The position numbers and the translations under genes are program-made. Positions 10,632 to 19,848 of a DNA stretch of 32,222 nt are shown here, in pieces (within the stretch, counting starts at the first letter, position 1; each line of letters begins with the position of its first letter). The notes under the pieces are model-generated. The model was not told where the DNA came from. It saw nothing but the letters and a program-made list of their open reading frames with translations, and did not search any database. Source of the stretch: Apostichopus californicus (Eukaryota; Echinodermata; Holothuroidea; Aspidochirotida; Stichopodidae); contig JAIPMN010005112.1 of the NCBI GenBank assembly GCA_020650975.1, forward strand, positions 1-32,222. Reading direction: 5' to 3'.

Positions 10632-11447
10632 TTGTACTCATACTCATGCATGTTGTTCTCGTACTCATGCTGTTGTACTCATACTCATGCTGTTGTACTC
10701 GTACTCATACTGTTGTATTCATTCTCATACTAGTGTATTCGTACTCATGTTGGTTTTGTACTCGTACTCATACTGTTGTATTCATTCTCATACTAGTGTA
10801 TTCGTACTCATGTTGGTTTTGTACTCGTATTCATACTGTTGTATTTCTTACTCATGCTGTTGTACTCGTACTCATGCTGTTGTACTCGTGCTCATGCTGT
10901 TGTATTCATTCTCATGTTGTTGTACTCGTACTCATGTTGTTGTACTCGTACTCATGCTGTTGTACTCGTGCTCATGCTGTTGTATTCATTCTCATGCTGT
11001 TGTACTCGTGTTCATACTGTTGTACTCGTACTCATACTGTTGTACTCATGCTGTTGTATTCATTCTCATGCTGTTGTACTCGTACTCATACTGTTGTACT
11101 CGTACTCATGCTGTTGTATTCATACTCATACTGTTGTACTCGTGTTCATACTGTTGTACTCGTACTCATACTGTTGTACTCATACTCATACTGTTGTATT
11201 CGTACTCATACTGTTGTACTCGTGTTCATACTGTTGTACTCGTACTCATACTGTTGTACTCATACTCATACTGTTGTATTCGTACTCATATTGTTGTACT
11301 CGTGCTCATGTTGTTGTACTCGTACTCATGCTGTTGTACTCATACTCATACTGTTGTATTCGTACTCATATTGTTGTACTCGTGCTCATGTTGTTGTACT
11401 CGTATCCCTGTTATTGTGCTCGCACGGTACTCCTGTTGTATTCATAT
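10632..11447. repeat. 20-bp minisatellite, about 40 units
   Basis: The unit is TGTTGTACTCGTACTCATAC with common variants (CGTGCTCATG, CATACTCATA, TTCATTCTCATG). Two higher-order patterns are visible: a 63-bp repeat in the left part (starts 10711, 10774 and 10837, the third copy only partial) and an 80-bp four-unit repeat in the right part (11141, 11221, 11301, 11381). The last units decay towards 11447. Plus-strand open frames of 272, 277 and 218 codons run through all three frames. They are produced by the repeat, whose unit lacks stop codons and is not a multiple of 3. I do not call them genes. Confidence 0.97.
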
Positions 11448-14400
11448 TGCATGTCATACACTAATATCTTATACAGTAAATCAGTATTCGAATGATGGTC
11501 ACTTGTTGTTCTTAATTTGATACTCTTGACAAACAGGACTCGAAAGAATTCCAGAGAAAAAGAAATTCAGTCTTGCACAAGGATACCGTTTCCCTCACGG
11601 GACCTTGGAACATCGTTAAAGACAGTGTGATAGTGCGATGAAGGGGGTTGTAATTCTATCCGTATATTCTCTTGCATAGGTTTATATCCTTCGTCTGACA
11701 CATAACGTGTCTCTTTTTAATCCTGTGTTTCTTCATATCTTTGAGATAATTTCGAGATAACGTCTGGGTTACCCTAGACTAACAAATGAATCCTTGCGCA
11801 TTTATCAGATTCATACGCATTGTTAAACATATACCGCGTTCGACCATCCTCACACATGATTTACCTTAGAACGTTGTAATGTGATTACGTCATATTCCTG
11901 TTGACTTAAGCCCAAGTACCAGCTGGCTTCGAGGTGCCGATTTCAGTACGCTCCAAAAGCTACCAGAACAGAACACCATAAATTATTTACGCAGGATGTT
12001 GGTTAATTGGATGTTTCAACAAGGCCATGACATTTGTTTATATGACCCGAATTCCCACTAAGATTGTCTTACGTTTTGTAAAGGAATCTTGGGTTGAAAT
12101 TTAGTGTAATGGCTGAATCACTTACTCGCTGAGAGAAATAGTGAATGTGTTCACACTTCTGTGACGTGTGATGAAATATTTACTGTAATTAATGACTAAG
12201 ATGGAACAAAAAACTTGCCTGATTGACAACTAATTCTGACTTCAAGAGACTGAACGGTGAAGAAGAAAAAGGATAAAAAGGAAAGTCTAGAAAGGTGGAT
12301 TGGACATGAGGACGGAGAGGGGGTGGGGGTGGGGTGGGCTGGTTGGAGGGGGGAGGGGTAGTCCGAGTGGGGAGGATATGTAGAATAGGAAGGTAACACG
12401 AGGGAAGTACATGGGAATTAAGGACAGAAACGGACTGTTTATCATAAAGACAGTAAAAAAGTAAACTATGAATTAAGACTGAACCCGTTCATGAACGTCA
12501 CCATATCATGGTAACACATCTATGTCATGCCATTGATAACCACATACCCCGAAGATCGGAACTAGCACGGACATTATGTAAGACTACATTCCCCCCCCCC
12601 TCCCCAATCCTCCCCGTCCCCCAAAATAGACTCAAAATAAATTAATCACCTTCCTAGATTTATCACCAGGGAAAAGGGTGGCCTATATAACAAATCGATA
12701 AAGGGTACATAAGAGTCAGCAATTCCAGTTTTTAAAACTTTGGTTAATTTAACGGATAAACAGTAGAACTATGGCCCTGTCTGAAATGGTTAATTCTTTC
12801 TCAGTAAACTAACGTGGTATAACCATTGGCCCAGTTTTGTTAGCCTTGTCAATTGTAACTGTACTGTTGAGTATGTGAATAAGACAACGTTATGTCTAGT
12901 TTATACAGTTTCACAATTCTAAAAATGAAAAATATATATATATACATATCATCCTAATCAAAATTATGGAGTTTATTTAAAGACAACAACGAGAGAAAAG
13001 TTGGGAAGCAGTAAAGCATAGACGCAGCAGTTACTTTCATACAGATAGGGTGATACCCCATTCTCAGCAACTAGAAAGTGAGCCGGAGAAAGAAAAAAAC
13101 TAACAAAATTAAGCTAGATTGGTTGGCAAACATGCGATAATAATTCCACCTTTCCTCATTTATGAAAATATGTGTAGGCTAGCGCAATTAGGAAATAAAA
13201 AGAAATTTTCACTGAGATAAAACCCCTTTAAAGTCTTGAAATTACTAAAGAAGAAAGAACAATAAAATAAATAAATATGATTTTGGTTTTAAAATAATTC
13301 ACTTTGATTTTGTTTGATCAGACACGTCTTTGTAATTATTTACACATATCTCATAATGTCAGTCTTCTAAACGGTGACCAAATTCAATAGTGAAAAGTCA
13401 CTGTGGCGCACCGCCTCTGGTTATGCATATTCACGAGTCTGTTTTGGACACGCCCACTATAGATGGTTAAAGTTCACAACACGATATAGACTGACAAAGT
13501 GCCCGAGCTATTCAGGAGAAGTAAACAACTATTGTCTAGGGTAAATCTTTTCAACGCTAACTTTTGCATTATCGATCAGAATTAACATTTGGATAATGGA
13601 TAGTAATCATGGGCCTAGTATACTGCAGGACTAATCTAGAATAACAGTTACAGATATAAAAAGCCACCCCAAATATATATTAGAAATCGACTGTATGGAG
13701 TTCAACACAAAGGAAGAAACAGCGATATTTTTGCTCAGTTAAAATGAATGCTATATATGGTTTGTTGACTATTTTCAGTATTATTTTTGTATTGTTGTTA
13801 TAATTAATAGTTTATCAGTGTCGCTTGCTGAAGCCAGACTGTTTAATAGCCATGTCCTCCAAGGTTACGTGTTAAAGGTATCAATGCTAATAGTTCTCAG
13901 AATTTTCAGTCGTGTTATTTATTCGGTCACAGCAGTCCGTCGAACTGTTGACCTAATAACAAGTATATTCAGTTGAATAAATCACAGTCAATAATTCTGT
14001 CTTTTATGTTTCATCTCATCAGATGAAATGCTTCGCCGTTGTCATATTCTCTTTGGTAATACAGTAATCTGTATTATTCTTGTTGCAGATCAACATTCAA
14101 GTACAGATTTAACAGAAAGATAAACGTGCTATTAAATATAAAGCGTCTTGTTGCAGTGAGAAGCCAATACGATCGAACTATAACAACAGTGAACTAACAG
14201 AATCTTCTTTCGGTAGTGCTTCCACGGTTATGCACAGTTTATTGGTTTCAAGATGCATATCAAACCGCACACGGGCTGTGGGTCAGACCTGCTAATCTAC
14301 AACCGACTCGATAAGCGAATTATCACACTTTAATGTGGTTTGCTTTATCTTGCCTATATCGCAACCAAAACGGATAACCTCTAGAAAGATAAACCTGAAC

Positions 14401-14800
14401 TAATGAGGGTGCTTGTCAAGTAAACAAGTTTCGTTACAGACTGGATTCATGTTTCATCTATCTTAAACAAATTTAAAACTTGTTCAAAGCGAAAGCTGTA
14501 GTCTACTATTCAACAGATAAGCTCTACCATACAAAATTACATGCAAGAACTGCGAAAGAAACAGAGACAATTTAATATCTCTCATGTAGGATCGCTAACT
14601 TCAATTCGGATGGCTTTTCATAGATCTGGTTTCACTACTGTGTTTTCACACACCGCCACCAATATTAGCGTTACTGTATAGTTATACGTCTTTGGCGGAG
14701 ATGAATGCTAACAAGAATTGAGAAATTTTTCATTTTGTTGTAATTTTTCTGTCCAAAAGAGCACTGGCTTACTGACCATAGTGCACCACGATAGTTTATA
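11448..14800. other. No gene seen
   Basis: Moderate AT-rich sequence. It contains a G-rich purine tract (12307-12375), a poly-C stretch (about 12591-12618) and a TA run near 12930-12948. Near 13400-13470 there is a TTATGCATATTCA octamer-like word and a CACGCCCAC (KLF-type) word, which could belong to an enhancer but prove nothing. I found no exon with convincing splice sites. Confidence 0.45.
12307..12375 (+). repeat. G-rich, G-quadruplex-prone tract
   Basis: Repeated runs of four to six G on the plus strand (GAGAGGGGGTGGGGGTGGGG and following). The complementary strand gives the proline/serine-rich ORF at 12196-12399, which I consider an artefact. Confidence 0.7.
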
Positions 14801-14807
14801 ATATGAT

Positions 14808-14850
14808 CAGTGACTGGCTATAGTGACTGGCTAGTTACTGGCTAGTGACA
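14808..14850. repeat. Short tandem repeat of a TAGTGACTGGC word
   Basis: Two 13-base units (CAGTGACTGGCTA, TAGTGACTGGCTA) and a shorter third unit (GTTACTGGCTA) run in tandem, ending in GTGACA. A related ACTGGCTTACTGACC lies about 40 bases upstream. Confidence 0.75.
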
Positions 14851-15980
14851 TAACCCTTCCCCGGAGCTCGGAAGTCACCAAGCGCGTAAGATCGAATAAG
14901 GCCATTGTTCACATGCTTGTAAGTCAATAACTGGCAGAATAGAACCAAGTGGTCTTCGAAGAACTAACAAAGGAGATTGGCAGAAGGGGGTGTTATCTAA
15001 AAATTAAAGAAGGGGTTGTTGACTAAAAAGTGGCTCTGTAAGGTCAATGATCCCTCACGGCTGAAAAGTGATTTTCTTTTGAAACAGGAAAAAAACAACA
15101 AAAAAACAAAATAGGTCTAAGAAATGAAAAGAATTCTAAAATCGTTTTCACATAGAATCGTTCAAGTTATAACGTAAAGGGATTATACAAAGAATTAGAA
15201 AGAAGGTTTGTAACTGAATATTGCAAAAATAATCTGTGAAGACCCCGCCATGTTTACCTCATGTCAGTATAACATGTAATCACCAATAATCACTACCCCA
15301 AATTATGAATAATATGCAAGTACATAAAAATGTGACCATTTTAGTAACGGCTGGCCATTTTTTTTGTGACAGTATAGTCTTCCTTTTTACTGACAGTTTA
15401 AATGGTGAAAGAAATAATGAATGTTAAGGGAGAGAGGTGGTGTTTAGCTGCCCACGAGCGGTGGATATGTAGCCTACCATACTGAACATGGCTACGATAA
15501 TGTGCCTAAGCAAAATCCGTTACTTTAGCTAACGAAAATCTATCCAGTCTTGAGGATAAACTCATCTATGGCACCTCATTTTAAGACCTTTTTATTAAAG
15601 AATGATATGAATCCATTTTTTTGTGGGGGGGGGGGGGGGAGGTGGTTGGATGTTGATCATAATGACGCACACCAACACACAGCAAAATACGCTGTAAAAT
15701 AATGTCTTTAAAATATGAAAAGATGAATTTAGTCGCTTTGGGTGAACAGTGGTTTGATATTGATCATATGGCCCGTGTGTCTATGAAAAGATAACTATCC
15801 ACTACATAGATGACCTTTATTTTGAATGCCTAGCTATACCTTACAGCGGTACATCACCTACTTCTATTAATGTTCATAACCTGCATATTGAGCAAAAAAA
15901 ATGAAGGACTGAAAACAGCGGAGGGAATGTGAAAAACAAAATCCTCACGAGTATATATTGTTAAAGAGATGCACCATCAC
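14851..15980. other. No gene seen
   Basis: Unremarkable AT-rich sequence, apart from a 15-base G run at 15625-15639 and scattered short A and T runs. Confidence 0.45.
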
Positions 15981-15989
15981 AAAACAGAG

Positions 15990-16340
15990 TCACGTGATTG
16001 GAGGTATAGGTAATAAACTGGTCAGCTTCGATAGAAAACATAAAACTACGACATGCCCAATGTGATATAGGTCCCTATGGGAGTTCGGATCACATTCAAA
16101 TTAAAACTGTCAACGACTTTAACTGTATAATAGAAAAACAAGATAAAGACGCCGTTTATCAATTCGGATTTTCGGGCAAAAATTGATAATTGCTAAGATA
16201 CGTCACAGTGTGTCCCTGTCTCATTTATGCAACAACAACAAAAACACTTTCAAATTCTCATTCTGGAAATTACAATTTTTAATAATATAACACTTATTCA
16301 TTCCTAATCTCACTCGTTAGGTAAGGTTGACGTCACCAAT
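15990..16340. promoter_or_regulatory. Second motif cluster: TCACGTGA with ATTGG, and CRE with CCAAT
   Basis: At 15990-15997 the palindromic E-box TCACGTGA overlaps an inverted CCAAT box (TCACGTGATTGG). At 16328-16335 a full CRE TGACGTCA is directly followed by CCAAT (16336-16340). The same two palindromes occur in the 8224-8250 cluster. A TAG|GTAAGG donor-like site lies just left of the CRE on the plus strand. The two sites are 330 bases apart, so they may not form one element. Confidence 0.3.
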
Positions 16341-16550
16341 GACAGTTATAATTGAACCAGAAGAACAAGCGACTACAGGTAGGCTCTGTCAACTAAACGC
16401 GTTTATCGCGATGACTTTGATTTAAGCGGGGGCGCTGTGTAGATGACAGTGCGAAATACAAAGCTGTTGTAACTCGCCAAATATCCAAATACGCAGACAA
16501 TTACACAATAGAGATATGTAAAAGGAAACCAATATGATATGAAAAAAAAG

Positions 16551-16574
16551 TATCTCTCTCTCCCTCTCTCTCAG
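16551..16574 (+). other. Pyrimidine tract ending in CAG, splice-acceptor-like
   Basis: A continuous TC tract ending TCTCTCTCTCAG would be a very strong polypyrimidine tract and acceptor on the plus strand. It is also simply a (CT)n microsatellite. Confidence 0.35.
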
Positions 16575-16658
16575 TTCACGGACAAGTTTATCAAATTAAG
16601 TCAAACTTTTCTTGAACGAATGTCCATTGACCTCCTACTAAGGAGTCGAACCTTGTAA
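16575..16658 (+). CDS. Possible plus-strand terminal exon, function unknown
   Basis: Right after the acceptor-like tract, a 27-codon open frame in phase 0 (starting FTDKFIKLSQ, ending LLLRSRTL) runs to a TAA at 16656-16658. AATAAA follows at 16883-16888, so acceptor, reading frame, stop and polyadenylation signal are all in order. The residue make-up is protein-like, but I recognise no family and no upstream exon has been identified. Chance is a serious alternative. A separate plus ORF at 16693-16875 ends near the AATAAA and is likewise unassigned. Confidence 0.13.
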   Translation, partial: FTDKFIKLSQTFLERMSIDLLLRSRTL

Positions 16659-16888
16659 GAGGCTAAATCTCACAAATTAATATCTCAACAACTTGTCTGT
16701 CAGCTTTCAATGCCCCCTTTGCCTTATGCCACCAGAGGTTTCGCACCGCAACCCGCGGCGTTTTATCGTACCAAAGATATGTTTTGCCACCTTCAACATG
16801 TTTCCGATCAAACATTTCCTTTTGGAAAAGTTACCTCATCCTTACCGTTCTGACACCTATTTTGGAATCTTATAATCCAATTAATAAA

Positions 16889-18180
16889 GTGAATTGAACA
16901 AGGGAGTTAATTTTACAATCCTGGGACCTACGTAATAAGCCTCTATTTGGGTTTGCCCGACTATGTCTTCAAGGCCTTAGGGGTCTAAACACCTTGTCTT
17001 AACCATCTCCTGTGATCACTATGTTTTCCGTACAAATTTTTCATAACTCTGGAGTAAGCCTGTTGAGGCCTGCATTTTTCTTTGCTAAAGGCAGACGAAG
17101 GGGAGAAAAGTAGCAATTCGCCAACTATACACTCCTTTGGGCGATTGTTTTCTACAGACGGTTCTCTTTTTTTTCCTTCTTCTTTTTCTTCTTCTTCCTG
17201 CAAATAAGTGGGAAGGAAAAACGGACGGGCATTGAACTTACCCAGAAGAAGAAGAAGAAATAATAAGAAGACGGAGAAGAAGAGGTTAGTCATTGGTGAG
17301 GGGACTTACCTTCACAGCATGTAATCACACCGCTAATAGGTTTTACTCAGGAGAACTTAATCTTACTGACTGACTGGGTCAAATAAGTCATCTTCGCCGA
17401 ATTATATAAACTTTACTGAAACATCAACTTGTCCCTCCACAACTAGTCCTCTGCAAACATTTCTTAAAATCTTTCTATTTTAGCCTCTGTTGAGAAAGCC
17501 TCCCGGTGGGACCGCTTGGTGACTTAATTGTAACGAGGGCGTCCTTCATTATACAGACCACAAATTGCATTAGCACAGTTGCCTTTATTTGTAGCCACTC
17601 TAACGTCATATTTCCCTCAACTTGTCATGTCCTCCCACCCCCTTCCTCTCGCATCTTCNNNNNNNNNNCCCCCCCCCCCCCCTCCTCTCCTCTCGTCTCT
17701 TCCTTTCTACATTTCCACGTCACCGCTGTATGTACTTATATAATTGTGAAGTTCGCTGGTAAAGTATATGTTTGAACTTTGCCCGTAATTAATTCATGTG
17801 GTTCGAGTTATACTATATGGTACCATGGCCCAAAGTTTCCAACAATAGTCTGTACAAGGTAAGATTAATTCTTAGAGATATATTTCCTTTTTTGAGATCC
17901 TCTCCAATCTAGCATTGAAACTTGCTACTAAAATCGAATTGCAAAATATCTGAGTAAAGTTTGAAACATAAAAATCTGTTAAATTATTACTTTGTTTTAA
18001 TTATCTAAAATTTCAGACCATCATTTGTTAATAGGTTCAAATTTGTCAGAAAAACATATTAAAAGTTTTCTTATTAGTTTATATGCGATATTTAGTTTTT
18101 AATTCATCTAACATAAATTAAGAAATGACGTACTAACCGCGAATTCGTTATGGTGACACTATATCTAGTGTAGACCTATA
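16889..18180. other. No assigned gene; contains an assembly gap
   Basis: Contains CTT/GAA-rich simple sequence near 17165-17285. The minus ORF at 16985-17293 (L/F-rich start, then E/K-rich) lies largely on this low-complexity DNA and is probably spurious. There is a minus-strand AAG|GTAAGT donor-like site (donor bases 17304-17309) with no in-frame start that I can defend. At 17825 a GTACCATGG start context opens only 7 codons. Confidence 0.4.
17659..17668. other. Assembly gap (10 N)
   Basis: Ten N are followed immediately by a run of about 14 C. The gap is evidently caused by the homopolymer. Its true size is unknown, so the ORF spanning it (17506-17775) cannot be trusted. Confidence 0.99.
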
Positions 18181-18198
18181 ATAATAGCATTTGCAACC

Positions 18199-18465
18199 GT
18201 GTTGAAGTTAGTCAGTCATTTTCGCCGATTGCATCATACAATTCAACTGCCTACGACTATCTCGCATATTTCTTGGGACTGTAACCCGCACTTGAAGCCA
18301 GCAGTTCGTAATTGGAAAACACTAGGATTACAATTCATGACTGGTATACCATTTCATACCAAGGGCAAGTTGCGACAAATGATCGCTAAACCGACTACAC
18401 CGCCCACAACAGTTCATGGAACTACTGAAGAAATATACGTTATGGATCATATCTTTGAGCATTGA
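18199..18465 (+). other. Orphan ORF, 88 codons, unassigned
   Basis: An open frame with a fairly even residue composition. It contains WKTLGLQFMTG, then a threonine/proline patch (KPTTPPTTVHGTT), and ends EEIYVMDHIFEH before TGA. It starts from TTG; the first ATG is codon 47. A short hairpin, ACACTA-TATC-TAGTGT, lies just upstream at about 18157-18172. I recognise no domain; the C-terminal EEIYVMDHIFEH only vaguely recalls a chromodomain edge. It could be a transposon remnant, an exon, or chance. Confidence 0.15.
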
Positions 18466-18880
18466 AGGGCGAATTTGGGAAGACAAATTTTATTTTGATA
18501 TGTTATAATTTATTAACAACCACTGATTTTAGTCCATGTTTAGTTTTGTACCACTTTTAATTTTTGAGATATGTCCCTTCAAACAAATGCGGCTTATCAA
18601 TTAAAGTGATTAAGATACAGACCATCGGGTCAGATTCTTAGGTGAAACACAAACCTCTTTAGGGAAACATAATACTCACAGTGGAAGCGCATGTGCTCGG
18701 GCGAAATACTGAGTAAAACGATACATCTTGAGTAGGATTTTTTTTTCATTTATAAAGTAGGACCATATTCTCAGCATCCTGTTCAAAATCTTCGAAACAG
18801 TTCACGAAATTGAATAAATGGAATACAAAGTTGTGTAGGAGTGCATTCTTAAACTTACCATATAGGTTGACAACACCGCA

Positions 18881-18913
18881 CCCCCTCCCACCCCTCCCCC
18901 TCCCCCTCCCCCA
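18881..18913. repeat. C-rich CCCTCCC-type tract
   Basis: Cytosine runs separated by single T or A; the plus ORF at 18810-19016 is its translation. Confidence 0.85.
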
Positions 18914-19578
18914 TCTTCTCCATCTGCTACAAAATCAAATAATGTTAAAACTCAAGACTTCAACAAACATTTTACTCTCCCCCACCCAACACCCCTCCCA
19001 CCCTCAAAGTATTTGATCTAACTGAGATTTAAGTTTTAACCTAACTTACATGAACATCACCAAGTATTTACATGAGTGTGATTTCAAGAGCCATAAAACT
19101 ATAAGAATGTTACTTTTGAATGCTGAGAGCAATTCCTATAGCATACTATACAAATACAACACAAATAACTTAATTTGGTCTGTTAAAAGTACCTCCATTC
19201 ATTTAACATTCAATAGTCTATCTGTCTAACGAATGCGATAATGTCCAATTAAATTAGAGAAAGAAAGTCTTCTTCGTTATGAAAGATTTTAATAGTTATA
19301 ACTTTCATACAGATTTTATTCTAATATGCAACCCAAACGTTTGAAACATCTTATTTTCGCTCGACGAAGGTTGATTTCATTTTCACTAAAAATGAATTTA
19401 ACCATATCATAATGCACCTCATCACCATGTATCGTATTAACTGTCAACTACAGTTACCCATAGCATGATTTACGTGATTCATGTAAAATACATAATACCA
19501 CCAGTGTAAGAGTTTTAGCCATAGGCTTATTTCCCCCCATAGCAATATTGATATAAAAATAGCGCTGTACACAGACTG

Positions 19579-19848
19579 TTGGTAGTACGGTTCGTGGAAA
19601 CCCAGAACTGGTTAAAAAACTTTGTGGTCGAACGGCCGAAAGTGAAACACAAAGCGAAGGGGACCAAGGACACTGAAACTCTGGATTTTCTTGTCAAAAT
19701 CTTGAAACTGAACATTTCACGAAATGTTTTTGTTACTCCTAGAGAACATTATCTAAAATCTGATACAGCCTTCAACTGTACCCCTAAAGGGGATATCGAC
19801 CTCGGGCTAGCTCCGACTCCCCGCTGTAGGCTATCAGTTCTGCTTTAA
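19579..19848 (+). other. Orphan ORF, 89 codons, unassigned
   Basis: The open frame contains NWLKNFVVERPKVKHKAKG and continues with mixed hydrophilic and hydrophobic residues to a TAA. GC content is higher than in the flanks, and a second plus frame is open through the first part. It starts from ATG (ATGGT at 19579 is not certain: the local text reads TTGGTAGTACGG, so a non-ATG start is likely). No known domain, signal peptide or splice context is evident. Confidence 0.13.

Noticed and set aside
10646-11520. Three overlapping long plus-strand ORFs (218-277 codons) as repeat proteins
   Set aside because: They are the three frames of one stop-free 20-bp minisatellite; there is no independent coding evidence.
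16985-17293. Minus-strand ORF beginning with a signal-peptide-like L/F-rich stretch
   Set aside because: The hydrophobic start and the E/K-rich part both derive from GAA/CTT simple sequence; no domain follows.
18130-18480. Cloning-vector contamination: GGTGACACTATA resembles the SP6 promoter core and AAGGGCGAATT resembles a TA-vector edge
   Set aside because: The matches are only 11-12 bases, and the flanking bases do not continue as vector sequence. Chance is the simpler explanation, although their position on either side of one ORF is curious.
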